The notes below the pieces were generated by a model, which made no database searches, was not told the origin of the DNA, and saw only the letters and a list, made by a program, of their open reading frames with translations. The translations under genes were made by a program, and so were the position numbers. Shown in pieces: positions 1 through 8,268 of a stretch of DNA of 44,423 nt (positions within the stretch are counted from its first letter, which is position 1; every line of letters starts with the position of its first letter). Origin of the DNA: Novosphingobium sp. (GTDB lineage Bacteria > Pseudomonadota > Alphaproteobacteria > Sphingomonadales > Sphingomonadaceae); contig JAUYQH010000112.1 in the NCBI GenBank assembly GCA_030697365.1, positions 1 through 44,423 on the forward strand. The letters are read 5' to 3'.

Positions 1-705
<705 letters not shown>

Positions 706-770
706 TCAGATTGAGTTGACTGTTACACTTGGACCGCTTGGACCAGTGTCCTGGTCCAAAAATATCCGCC

Positions 771-1058
771 TCAGGCGATCACGCCCAGCACGTCCGATTC
801 CTTCATGATCAGCAGGTCTTCGCCATCGACCTTGACCTCGGTGCCCGACCACTTGCCGAACAGGATGCGGTCGCCCGCCTTGAGGTCCATGGGGGTGATC
901 GTGCCGTTCTCGGCGCGGGCGCCCGAACCGACCGAGACGACTTCGCCCTCGCTCGGCTTTTCCTTGGCGCTGTCGGGGATGATGATCCCGCCGGCGGTCT
1001 TCTCTTCGGCTTCGATGCGGCGCACGAGCACACGGTCGTGCAGCGGACGGAAGTTCAT
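771..1058 (-). CDS. groS: Co-chaperonin GroES
   Basis: Ten-kDa lid of the GroEL folding cage, 95 residues, the normal family length. The sequence runs [20 protein letters not shown], then the mobile loop with GGIIIPD, and ends with the expected [14 protein letters not shown] beta strand. The frame is open further upstream, with an ATG at 1079, but ATG 1058 is preceded by GGAGAA at proper spacing and begins exactly where GroES proteins begin, so it is chosen. It is the first gene of the groES-groEL operon. A CIRCE operator lies 35 bases upstream, which predicts HrcA-controlled heat induction. Confidence 0.97.
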   Translation of the reverse strand: MNFRPLHDRVLVRRIEAEEKTAGGIIIPDSAKEKPSEGEVVSVGSGARAENGTITPMDLKAGDRILFGKWSGTEVKVDGEDLLIMKESDVLGVIA

Positions 1059-1092
1059 GGGGTTCTCCGTTATAGCCATGATAGAACTGCGC

Positions 1093-1119
1093 TTGGCACT
1101 CTCACAGGGGGAGTGCCAG
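1093..1119. promoter_or_regulatory. CIRCE operator (HrcA site) upstream of groES-groEL
   Basis: Inverted repeat TTGGCACTC, nine-base spacer, GAGTGCCAG. This matches the CIRCE consensus TTAGCACTC-N9-GAGTGCTAA except at the third position and its partner and at the last base, with the exact N9 spacing. It sits between the end of the MATE gene and the groES start, in the groESL leader. CIRCE is the known binding site of the heat-shock repressor HrcA; hrcA itself is not in the window. Confidence 0.93.
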
Positions 1120-1186
1120 CGGGGCGCATATGGGAGGGTGTTCATCGCCCGTCAAGCGGGGCGGCGGGTAATTCTTTCGAGCCGGA

Positions 1187-2644
1187 TCAGGCGGGCAGCA
1201 GTCCCAGCCGCTCGCGCGCGCGCCAGCGCAGTTGCAGCAGTGCCGCAACCACCACCAGCCCAACCGCGAGCCCTAGCCATACGCCCAGCCCCGAGAGCGG
1301 GGTGGCGAAGCCCAGCAGCACCGACGTCCCGAACCCGATCACCCAATAGCCGAACAGCGCCAGGATCATCGGCATCCGGGTATCCTGCAACCCGCGCAAC
1401 GCCCCGGCAAGCACCGCCTGGGCGCCGTCGAACAGCTGAAAGGCGGCCGCGATCGCCAGGTACTGGACCGCGAAGAGGACCATCGGCGCCGCCGACCACG
1501 CATCGCCGCCGATGTACAGCCACAGCACCAGCCGCGGCGCGAACACCATCAGCGCGGCGGGGAAAGCCATGTAGGCGAGAGCGAGGATGAGCGCCGCCTG
1601 CCCCGCGCGCGCCACTGCCGCGCGGTCTCCCGCACCGAAGTGATAGCCGACCCGGATCGTCACCGCCTGCCCGATCCCGAAAGGCACCTGAAACGCCAGC
1701 GCGGCGACCTGCAGCGCGACGGTGTGCCCGGCCAGCTGGGCCTCGCCGATCAGCCCCATCAGGAACGCCGCGCTCGAGAACAGCCCGCCTTCCGCCAGGA
1801 TGATCGCCGCGATCGGCAGCCCGATCGCGAGCAGGCTCCGCAGGCGCTGCCATTCCGGCCGCCACCAGCGCCCGAGCACGTGATAGCGCCGCAGCCGCCG
1901 GTCGCCCTGGATCATCGCGACATAGGCGAGCACGGTGATCCACCCGGTCAGCACGCTCGCCAGCGCGGAGCCGGTCAGGCCCATCTCCGGCGCGCCGAAG
2001 TGGCCGAAGACGAACGCGTAGTTGCCCAGAGCGTTGACCAGGATCGCAAAGAACGTGATCAGCGTGGCGAAGACCGGGCGGCCCAGCGCCGAGACGAACG
2101 TGCGCAGCACGTTGGCCCAGATCAGCGGAATCATCGCCCATAGCAGCACGCCGAGGAACTCCCCGGCGCGCGCCGAGATCACCGGGTCCTGCCCGGTTGC
2201 CAGCAGGATCGTCTTGCCGTTGGCGGCGATGGCCATGCCGACCAGCCCGCACAGCACCGACAGCCACAGCGCCATCCGCACCGAGCGGCGCACCTCGCGC
2301 ACCGCGTGCTTGCGGCGGCCGAGCTCGGCCGCGATCAGCGGGGCGCAGGCTCCGGTCAGCCCCGAGAAGCACCACATCATCAGCCCGAAGATCGTCACCC
2401 CCAGGCTCGCCGCGGCGAGCGCCTGCTGGCCGAGCCGGGCGACGAAGATCACGTCGATCGCATAGACCAGCATCTGCAGCAGGTTGGCCGCCGCCAACGG
2501 CACCGCAAGCCGCAGCGTCGCGCGAAATTCCGAGCGGAGGGGGCTGGGCTGGGCCAGAGGAAGGGCGGACGCGTGCGGCATAAAGCCGGCCCGGATAGGG
2601 GGGGCGGACGGGAAGGGAAAGAAGGCGAGCCGCCCGAACGCCAT
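1187..2644 (-). CDS. MATE-family multidrug/cation antiporter (NorM-like)
   Basis: Inner-membrane efflux protein of about 485 residues with roughly twelve hydrophobic segments in two similar halves, the MATE layout. The first half begins LRLAVPLAAANLLQMLVYAIDVIFVARLG and the second half begins LLAIGLPIAAIILAEGG, both recognisable MATE repeat starts. These proteins expel drugs or organic cations in exchange for Na+ or H+; the substrate cannot be read here. The start is uncertain: ATG 2644 has a purine-rich GGGGGGCGG before it, while ATG 2581 would remove 21 poorly conserved residues. It is transcribed toward groES and appears monocistronic. Confidence 0.9.
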   Translation of the reverse strand: MAFGRLAFFPFPSAPPIRAGFMPHASALPLAQPSPLRSEFRATLRLAVPLAAANLLQMLVYAIDVIFVARLGQQALAAASLGVTIFGLMMWCFSGLTGACAPLIAAELGRRKHAVREVRRSVRMALWLSVLCGLVGMAIAANGKTILLATGQDPVISARAGEFLGVLLWAMIPLIWANVLRTFVSALGRPVFATLITFFAILVNALGNYAFVFGHFGAPEMGLTGSALASVLTGWITVLAYVAMIQGDRRLRRYHVLGRWWRPEWQRLRSLLAIGLPIAAIILAEGGLFSSAAFLMGLIGEAQLAGHTVALQVAALAFQVPFGIGQAVTIRVGYHFGAGDRAAVARAGQAALILALAYMAFPAALMVFAPRLVLWLYIGGDAWSAAPMVLFAVQYLAIAAAFQLFDGAQAVLAGALRGLQDTRMPMILALFGYWVIGFGTSVLLGFATPLSGLGVWLGLAVGLVVVAALLQLRWRARERLGLLPA

Positions 2645-2706
2645 TTTCCGCCCCCCTGCGACAACCTTGCCACAACAGCGTCACCAAGCGCTGGCCGCAC
2701 GTGGTG

Positions 2707-3510
2707 TCAGGCAGATGTGCCGGTGTTCTCCAGAATGTACCGTGCTGTCTCCGCAGGTCGATCCCACGCCGGGAAGTGACCCGAGCCATCGAACCAGTGG
2801 AGCGTCGCAGTCGGGAACGCGGCCATGGCGCGATCGGCCTGACGCGGCAGGCACAGGCGGTCGCTGCGCCCCCAGCCGATCGCGATCGGACCAGCCCCCG
2901 GCCCGGCAGGGCCGCGCTGTTCCGGCCCGGCGCTCAGATCGCGGACAAGGGCATCGAAGGTGGGCGTGATGGCATAGCTGTGAAGTTCGGTCGCAACCTG
3001 GCGGGGATCGAGCGCCCATGGTCGCGCGGAGAGCTGCGACAGCAGCATTGTGCGCCCGATCGCGCTGTCCGCGATTGTCGGCAAGGCCGGGCGCAACGTC
3101 CGCAGGAGGCGCACCGACGCGCCTATCGTCGTCTTGAAGAAGGTGCGCTCCCAGCCCCGCCAGAACCCGCCGGGATCGAGCGCGACGACCGCTCCGGTCC
3201 CGCCACGCCGAGCGAGTTCCAACACCAAACGGGCACCCAGCGAGCTCCCGACGAGATCGGCTCCAGACAGACCCTGCGCGGCAAGGTACGCCGCGACGCT
3301 GTCGGCAAGTCCGGCGAACGTGCTACTGTCCGCACGCGCGCCACTCTGCCCATGCCCGGGCAGATCGAGCGCGATAACTTCGCGTTTTGCGGCGAGCGCG
3401 TCGAGAACCGGCGCCCAGCTTTGCCAGTTTCCGCCCAAGCCGTGAACCAGAACCAGTGGCTGGCCCGCGCCGCGTCGGACGGTGTGGAGAGATCGATTAT
3501 CGCTTGCCAT
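2707..3510 (-). CDS. Alpha/beta hydrolase, downstream of spt
   Basis: Cytoplasmic alpha/beta-fold hydrolase of about 267 residues without a signal peptide. Visible motifs are the oxyanion region LVLVHGLGGNWQSW, the strand-4 turn DLPGHGQSG, the nucleophile elbow GSSLGA (Ser nucleophile) and a C-terminal DGSGHFPAWDRP that supplies the catalytic His. It starts 33 bases after the serine palmitoyltransferase gene on the same strand, so it is probably the third gene of the acp-spt operon. A thioesterase or lipid-processing role is inferred only from position. A TTG nine bases upstream of the chosen ATG is an alternative start. Confidence 0.82.
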   Translation of the reverse strand: MASDNRSLHTVRRGAGQPLVLVHGLGGNWQSWAPVLDALAAKREVIALDLPGHGQSGARADSSTFAGLADSVAAYLAAQGLSGADLVGSSLGARLVLELARRGGTGAVVALDPGGFWRGWERTFFKTTIGASVRLLRTLRPALPTIADSAIGRTMLLSQLSARPWALDPRQVATELHSYAITPTFDALVRDLSAGPEQRGPAGPGAGPIAIGWGRSDRLCLPRQADRAMAAFPTATLHWFDGSGHFPAWDRPAETARYILENTGTSA

Positions 3511-3543
3511 CCCTCCCAACGCACGGAGGGAGCAGTTCTATCC

Positions 3544-4794
3544 TCAGACAATCCCCACGCGCTGCCCCGCGCGCTCGAACATCCCCAGGATCGTCTGGAC
3601 CTGCTCGGCCGAATGCTCGGCGCACAGCGAGCAGCGCAGCAGGGTCATGTTCGCCGGGGTCGCGGGGGGGCGGGCGAGGTTGACGTAGAGGCCTTCCTTC
3701 AGCAGCGCCTCCCACATCGCCGCGCCGCGCTCGAGATCGGGCATGATCACCGCGATGATCGCCGATTGCGGGGTTTCGGTGCCGAGCTGGAAGCCCTTGG
3801 CCTTGAGCCCGGCGTGCAGGGTGCGGCTGTTCTCCCACAGATGCGCGCGCTTGTTGCCGCCGTGCATAAGCTTGCGGATGCTCGTCGCGGCGGTGGCGAC
3901 CACGCTGGGCGGCAGGCTTGCGGTGAACACATAGGGGCGGCAGACCAGCCGCATGATCTCGAACTTGGGATGGTTGGAGACGCAGAAGCCGCCGACGGTG
4001 CCGACCGACTTGCTGAACGTGCCGATCACGAAGTCGACGTCCTCCAGCACCCCCTGGTCTTCCGCCACGCCGCGCCCGTTGGGACCGATGAAGCCCATCG
4101 AGTGCGCCTCGTCGACCAGCACCATCGCGCCATTGGCTTTGGCGATGCGGACCATTTCCCTGAGCGGGGCGATGTCGCCGAGCATCGAATAGACGCCCTC
4201 GAGGATCACAAGCTTGCCCGCGCCCGCGGGGATCCGCTTGAGGCGCTTTTCCATCCCCTCGATGTCGTTGTGCTTGAACGGGACGACTTCGGCATCGCCC
4301 AGCTTGCAGCCGTCCCAGATCGAGGCGTGGCTGTCGATATCGAGCACGATGTAATCGCCCTTGCCCGCGATCGTGCTGATGATCCCGAGGTTGGCCTGGT
4401 ACCCCGTGGAGAACACCATGGCGTGGTCCATGGCGTAGAATTCCTTGAGCGCGTCCTCGCACTCGCGGTGGCCCCGGTAGGTGCCGTTGAGCACGCGGCT
4501 GCCGGTGGTGCCGCTGCCGAAGTCGTCGAGCGCCTGCTTGCCCGCGGCGATCACATCGTCGTCGAAGGTCATCCCCATGTAGTTGTAGGTGCCGAGCAGG
4601 ATCGTCTCGCGCCCGTTGCAGATCGCCTGGGTGGGTGAGAGTACGCGTTCCATCACCAGGCTGAACGGATCCTCCTGCCCCCCGGCGAGCAGCGCGCGGC
4701 GCTGTTCGATCAGCGGGTCGAACTTGCTGAACAGGTCCGGCCCGGAACCCTGCAACACCGCCGGACGATCGGTTTCGTCGATGCCTTCGGTCAT
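3544..4794 (-). CDS. spt: Serine palmitoyltransferase
   Basis: Soluble PLP-dependent alpha-oxoamine synthase that condenses L-serine with palmitoyl-CoA or an acyl carrier protein to 3-ketodihydrosphingosine, the first step of sphingolipid synthesis. It has 416 residues, close to the 420 of the Sphingomonas paucimobilis enzyme. Key residues are His156 (DSHASIW) that stacks on PLP, Asp228 and His231 (LVDEAHSMGF), and the PLP lysine Lys262 in GTFSKSVGTVGGF. The C-terminal RPPATPAN segment is typical of bacterial SPT. ATG 4794 is chosen because it overlaps the acyl carrier protein stop as ATGA; upstream sequence in this frame is an artefact of the carrier-protein gene. Sphingomonads use glycosphingolipids in place of LPS. 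Confidence 0.96.
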   Translation of the reverse strand: MTEGIDETDRPAVLQGSGPDLFSKFDPLIEQRRALLAGGQEDPFSLVMERVLSPTQAICNGRETILLGTYNYMGMTFDDDVIAAGKQALDDFGSGTTGSRVLNGTYRGHRECEDALKEFYAMDHAMVFSTGYQANLGIISTIAGKGDYIVLDIDSHASIWDGCKLGDAEVVPFKHNDIEGMEKRLKRIPAGAGKLVILEGVYSMLGDIAPLREMVRIAKANGAMVLVDEAHSMGFIGPNGRGVAEDQGVLEDVDFVIGTFSKSVGTVGGFCVSNHPKFEIMRLVCRPYVFTASLPPSVVATAATSIRKLMHGGNKRAHLWENSRTLHAGLKAKGFQLGTETPQSAIIAVIMPDLERGAAMWEALLKEGLYVNLARPPATPANMTLLRCSLCAEHSAEQVQTILGMFERAGQRVGIV

Positions 4795-5033
4795 GATTTG
4801 GCCGACCTCGCCACCGCGTCGATCAACTGGCCGTAAGTCTCGATCTCGGCCTGCTGGTTCATGCTGATGATGATGTCGAACTCGTCCTCGATCTCGGCGA
4901 CGAAATCCATCACCGTCAGGCTGTCCCATTCGAGATCGCCGGCAAAGGTGGTCGCGTCGGTGATCGCCACGAGCTTCTTGTTGAAGGGTTCGATGATCCC
5001 GGCAATGCGCTCGGCGACGGCGGCGCGATCCAT
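4791..5033 (-). CDS. Acyl carrier protein of the sphingolipid pathway
   Basis: Small acidic acyl carrier protein of 80 residues that would carry the acyl chain on a 4-phosphopantetheine arm attached to Ser38 in the motif DLEWDSLTVMDF, the expected D-S-L carrier signature. It is distinct from the house-keeping fatty-acid ACP in sequence and sits directly upstream of spt with an ATGA overlap, so the two are translationally coupled. ATG 5033 has CAGGAG seven bases upstream, which decides the start. Dedicated ACP genes next to spt are known in sphingolipid-producing Alphaproteobacteria. Confidence 0.92.
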   Translation of the reverse strand: MDRAAVAERIAGIIEPFNKKLVAITDATTFAGDLEWDSLTVMDFVAEIEDEFDIIISMNQQAEIETYGQLIDAVARSAKS

Positions 5034-5167
5034 ATTTGCACTCCTGAAGCGACTGGCCATCCAATCGGGGCGGCCCTGTGCCATCCGAATACGGCGGAAA
5101 AGCGGCCCGTCCAGCGTCCATTCAAGGATGTTGTCAAAGGTTACAATTTTGTGTCATCCACCGGCAC

Positions 5168-5773
5168 ATGGACAAGCCGGGGAAAACCGCCGAAATCGTG
5201 CCGATCGATCCGGCTGCGACCGCGCCGCCCGCGAAGGTGACCGCCACGCCCTCGATGCCCTCGCCGACGGGCTTTTCCAATCATGCGATCCATCTGGTCC
5301 GCACCTCGGTGCAGATGAACCTCGCGCTGTCGCAGATGGCCGACCAGAAGGCCTCGATCCTGATGGGCGCGACATTCGTGGTGTTCACTATCGCCGTGGG
5401 GCAGGCGCGCGGCGGGGACATTCCATACAGCCTGGGCGTGCTGGCCTTCTCGGCGTTTCTCTCGGCGTTGTGCGCGGTGTTCGCGGTGCTCCCGTCGATC
5501 CGCCCGCCCAAGCAGAACGTGGGGCAGATGAACAAGCTGTTCTTCGGCCACTTCACCCAGATGCCCGAGGCCGACTGGACCGATGCCATCGTCGAGGATC
5601 TGCGTTCCGACGAGACCGTGTTTCGCGCGATGCTCCACGATGTCTACCAGAACGGCCAGGTGCTCCAGGGCAAGAAATACAAGTACCTCGGCCGCGCCTA
5701 TCGCATCTTCATCGTCGGGCTGTCGCTGACGCTGCTGACCTTCGTCGCCGAGCGCGCCGGGCTGCTGACTTAG
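5168..5773 (+). CDS. Three-helix membrane protein, Pycsar-effector-like (PycTM/DUF5706)
   Basis: A 201-residue inner-membrane protein. After a proline-rich N-terminus of about 35 residues comes an amphipathic stretch and the motif MADQKASILMGA (57-68). This leads into helix 1 (63-79); helix 2 is at 87-110, followed by a soluble segment of about 70 residues (110-178) and helix 3 (180-195). The A-D-x-K-A-x-I-L entry into the first helix and the two-plus-one helix layout match the PycTM effectors of Pycsar anti-phage systems, which disrupt the membrane on binding cCMP or cUMP. No pyrimidine cyclase lies beside it. It diverges from acp-spt and its stop overlaps the stop of the divK-like gene. The family call is from memory of the motif, not a search. 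Confidence 0.7.
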   Translation: MDKPGKTAEIVPIDPAATAPPAKVTATPSMPSPTGFSNHAIHLVRTSVQMNLALSQMADQKASILMGATFVVFTIAVGQARGGDIPYSLGVLAFSAFLSALCAVFAVLPSIRPPKQNVGQMNKLFFGHFTQMPEADWTDAIVEDLRSDETVFRAMLHDVYQNGQVLQGKKYKYLGRAYRIFIVGLSLTLLTFVAERAGLLT

Positions 5774-6132
5774 ACCAGCTTCCTGACCGCGGCCATGAAC
5801 GGTCCGATCGAGACCGGTTTGGCGAGATAGCCTTCGGCGCCGGCCTGGCGGATGCGGTCCTCGTCGCCCTTCCCCGCATAAGCAGTGACCGCCAGAATCG
5901 GGATCGCGCGCAACTCCTTGTCGGCCTTGATCGCCTCGATCAGGTCGAGCCCCGAGATCGTGGGCAGGCTGATGTCCATGATCACCAGGTTGGGGACGAA
6001 CTGGCGGGTGCGCTCGATCGCGACCTCGCCGTCGGCGACCGGTTCCACCGCAAAGCCGTTGGCGCGCAGCAAGTCGCAGAACAATTTGCGGTTGAGGTCG
6101 TTGTCCTCGACAACGAGGATGCGCTTTGCCAT
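5770..6132 (-). CDS. divK: Single-domain response regulator, DivK-like
   Basis: Stand-alone receiver of 120 residues with no output domain. The acidic pocket (EDN at 9-11), phospho-acceptor Asp53 (IMDISLP), Thr83 (AVTAYA) and Lys105 (LAKPVS) are all present, so it should be phosphorylatable. Length and sequence fit DivK, the Caulobacter cell-cycle regulator that acts with PleC, DivJ and DivL on the CckA-CtrA pathway. ATG 6132 gives the expected MAKRILVVEDN start. It converges with the PycTM-like gene and diverges from a DUF3572 gene with almost no space between the two starts. Confidence 0.88.
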   Translation of the reverse strand: MAKRILVVEDNDLNRKLFCDLLRANGFAVEPVADGEVAIERTRQFVPNLVIMDISLPTISGLDLIEAIKADKELRAIPILAVTAYAGKGDEDRIRQAGAEGYLAKPVSIGPFMAAVRKLV

Positions 6133-6136
6133 GCGC

Positions 6137-6439
6137 ATGCTCTATGCCGAGCGAACGAGGCTGACAATTCTCCGCGAGCGTCCATCCCCCGCCGTCGATC
6201 CCCACGCGCTGGCGCTTTCCGCGCTCGGCTGGGTGCTCGCCGACGATGACCGCGCCGCGCGGCTGCTCGCGCTGACCGGGCTGACGCCGGACGCGCTGCG
6301 CGTGGGGCTGGGCGATCCGGCGGTGCTTAGCGCGGTGCTCGAATTCCTGTGCGGGCATGAGGCCGACCTCATCGCCGCGGCGCACGAACTGGGGGTCGAG
6401 CCGCAGACGCTGGCCGCGGCGCGTCGGGCACTGGCATGA
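6137..6439 (+). CDS. DUF3572 family protein
   Basis: About 100 residues of small helical protein. The stretch ALALSALGWVLADDDRAARLLALTGLTPDALRVGLGDPAVLSAVLEFL is the DUF3572 pattern known in Alphaproteobacteria; function unknown. The start is doubtful. ATG 6131 and ATG 6137 both lie within a CATGCGCATGC palindromic stretch that also contains the divK start, and neither has a good ribosome site. It heads a run of five genes joined by short overlaps; its stop forms ATGA with the next gene. Confidence 0.72.
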   Translation: MLYAERTRLTILRERPSPAVDPHALALSALGWVLADDDRAARLLALTGLTPDALRVGLGDPAVLSAVLEFLCGHEADLIAAAHELGVEPQTLAAARRALA

Positions 6440-7065
6440 GCAGACCCCTGATCATCACCGATTGCGACGAGGTGCTGCTGCACATGGTCGCCCCGTTCCG
6501 CGACTGGCTGGACGAGGCGCACGCCATCACCTTTGCGATGGAGGGCGCCGATTTCGGCCAGGCGCTCAAGCATCAGGATACCGGCGCGCTGGTCGAAGGG
6601 CCGGAAATCTGGCGTCTGCTCAATGCGTTCTTCGACACCGAGATGCATCGCCAGCTGCCAATCGTCGGTGCCGTCGCCGGGGTCGCGAAACTGGCCGAGC
6701 ACGCCGACGTGGTGATCCTGACCAATCTCAACGACCACCGGCAGGTCACCCGCACCAATCAGCTGCGCGCCGTGGGAATCGAGGCGCGGGTGTTCACCAA
6801 CCAGGGGCCCAAGGGCCCGGCGTTGCAGGCGATCCTCGACGAGTATCGCCCCGGGCACGCGGTGTTCATCGACGATCTGCCCCAGCACCACGGTTCGGTC
6901 GCCGAGATCGCCCCGCACGTCACCCGGCTGCATTTGTGCGGCGAGCCGCTGCTCGCCCCGCACATCGCCTGCGCGCACAAGGCGGGCCACGCCCACGCGC
7001 GGATCGACGACTGGGCCAGCGCGCTGCCATGGCTGCTCGAGCGCATCGAAGGAGTATCTGCATGA
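6436..7065 (+). CDS. HAD-superfamily hydrolase
   Basis: Protein of 209 residues with the HAD motif I TDCDEVLL (nucleophile and acid/base Asp), motif II LTNLND, the motif III lysine probably in NQGPKGPAL, and the acidic motif IV VFIDDLPQH. This is enough for a Mg2+-dependent phosphatase-type active site, although the residue after the second Asp differs from the usual T/V. The substrate is unknown. It is coupled by ATGA overlaps to the DUF3572 gene before it and to ridA after it. Confidence 0.82.
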   Translation: MSRPLIITDCDEVLLHMVAPFRDWLDEAHAITFAMEGADFGQALKHQDTGALVEGPEIWRLLNAFFDTEMHRQLPIVGAVAGVAKLAEHADVVILTNLNDHRQVTRTNQLRAVGIEARVFTNQGPKGPALQAILDEYRPGHAVFIDDLPQHHGSVAEIAPHVTRLHLCGEPLLAPHIACAHKAGHAHARIDDWASALPWLLERIEGVSA

Positions 7066-7523
7066 CAATCGAGGAAAAGCTGGCCGAACTCGGCCTGACC
7101 CTGCCCCAGCCCGCGGCGCCGGTCGCGGCTTATGTCCCCGTGGTGATCGCGGGCGGCATGGCCTACGTTTCGGGGCAAGTCTCGATGAAGGACGGCCAGC
7201 TGATCAGAGGCCGGCTGGGCGAGAACATGACGCCCGAGGAGGGCCTAGCCGCGGCGCAGGCGTGCGGGTTGATGATCGTCGCGCAGCTCAAGGCTGCGCT
7301 CGGCGACCTCTCGCGGGTCGAACGGATCGTCAAGCTGGGCGCGTTCGTCAATTCGACCGCCGATTTCGTCGACCAGCCCAAGATCGCCAACGGCGCGAGC
7401 GAGTTGATGGTCGCTCTGTTCGGCGAGGCCGGGCGCCACGCCCGCAGCGCGGTGGGCGTGCCGGCGCTCCCGCTGGGCGTTGCGGTGGAGATCGACGCGA
7501 TTGTCGCCGTTCGCGCCGATTGA
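7062..7523 (+). CDS. ridA: RidA-family (YjgF/YER057c/UK114) enamine/imine deaminase
   Basis: Cytosolic trimeric protein of 153 residues. RidA enzymes hydrolyse reactive 2-aminoacrylate and related enamines released by PLP enzymes. The features are GGMAYVSGQVSMKDG, the helix with AQLKAALGDLSRVERIVKLGAFVNS, and the C-terminal RSAVGVPALPLGVAVEIDAIVAV, with the conserved Arg and Glu of the family active site. This is the longer RidA type (about 150 residues) common in Alphaproteobacteria, not the 128-residue E. coli form. Its ATG overlaps the HAD stop and GGAG lies upstream. Confidence 0.93.
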   Translation: MTIEEKLAELGLTLPQPAAPVAAYVPVVIAGGMAYVSGQVSMKDGQLIRGRLGENMTPEEGLAAAQACGLMIVAQLKAALGDLSRVERIVKLGAFVNSTADFVDQPKIANGASELMVALFGEAGRHARSAVGVPALPLGVAVEIDAIVAVRAD

Positions 7524-8268
7524 CCGCTGGCTCGCGCCGCAGTCCGGCGCGGCGCGCGTCGGCTGGCTGGGACAGCACACTTATGCCCATCGCGGAATGC
7601 ACGGCGGCGGGCGGGTGGAGAACTCGCCCTCGGCCTTTGCCGCGGCGATCGAGCGCAGCCTGGGCATCGAATGCGACGTCCAGCGCAGCCGCGACGGGCA
7701 GGCGGTGGTCTTCCACGATTGGGATCTCGACCGGCTGACCGGGGAGATCGGCGCGGTCAAGGCGCGCGATGCCGCAGAGCTTGGCACGATCACGCTGACC
7801 GCAAGCGGCGACACGATCCCCACCCTGTCCAAGCTGCTGGCCCAGATCGGCGGCCGGGTGCCGTTGCTGATCGAGATCAAGTCGAAGCGCGAGGTTCGCT
7901 TCGCCCCGCTGTGCTTCGCGGTTCGTCGCGCGCTGGAAGGCTATCGCGGCCCGGTCGCGGTGATGAGCTTCGATCCGCGCGCGGTGGGCTGGTTCGCCCG
8001 CCACGCTCCGCATGTCGTGCGCGGGCTGGTTGTGACCGAGGAGGGCAGCCGGACACTTTCGGGGCAGTTTCGCCGCCACCTTTCGTTGTGGCAGTCAAAG
8101 GCCGAATTTCTCGCCTATGACGTGCGCGACCTGCCGAGCCGCTTTGCAGCGGCCCAGCGCAGTCGCGGCCTGCCACTGCTCACCTGGACGGTGCGTAACG
8201 AGGAACTGGCCGAACGGGCGCGGGCTTATGCCGACGCGCCGATCGCCGAAGGTGCGGGTTTGGAATGA
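7501..8268 (+). CDS. Glycerophosphodiester phosphodiesterase
   Basis: TIM-barrel enzyme (about 255 residues) that hydrolyses glycerophosphodiesters to sn-glycerol 3-phosphate and an alcohol. The metal and catalytic motif AHRGMHGGGRVENSPSAF, then ECDVQRSRDGQAVVFHDWDLDRLTG, and the later LLIEIKSK carry the two catalytic His and the metal-binding Glu/Asp residues. No signal peptide, so it should act in the cytoplasm. Only TTG starts are available; TTG 7501, just inside the 3' end of ridA, gives the usual LSPFAPIDRWLAP beginning and has GGTGGAG upstream. TTG 7480 is an alternative. Its stop overlaps the next gene as ATGA. Confidence 0.9.
   Translation: MSPFAPIDRWLAPQSGAARVGWLGQHTYAHRGMHGGGRVENSPSAFAAAIERSLGIECDVQRSRDGQAVVFHDWDLDRLTGEIGAVKARDAAELGTITLTASGDTIPTLSKLLAQIGGRVPLLIEIKSKREVRFAPLCFAVRRALEGYRGPVAVMSFDPRAVGWFARHAPHVVRGLVVTEEGSRTLSGQFRRHLSLWQSKAEFLAYDVRDLPSRFAAAQRSRGLPLLTWTVRNEELAERARAYADAPIAEGAGLE

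Noticed and set aside
2701..4638. Plus-strand open frame of 645 codons opposite the hydrolase and spt genes
   Set aside because: It is antisense to two well-supported genes, has Arg/His/Gly-rich low-complexity translation and matches no family. High GC keeps such frames open.
3544..5121. An SPT protein with a long N-terminal extension or a fused carrier protein
   Set aside because: The extra N-terminal residues are the carrier-protein gene read in another frame (Arg/His-rich). The real SPT start at 4794 overlaps the carrier stop.
5168..6132. A complete anti-phage Pycsar or CBASS locus
   Set aside because: No cyclase, nuclease or other defence gene is near; the neighbour is a DivK-like receiver. 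Only the membrane protein resembles an effector.
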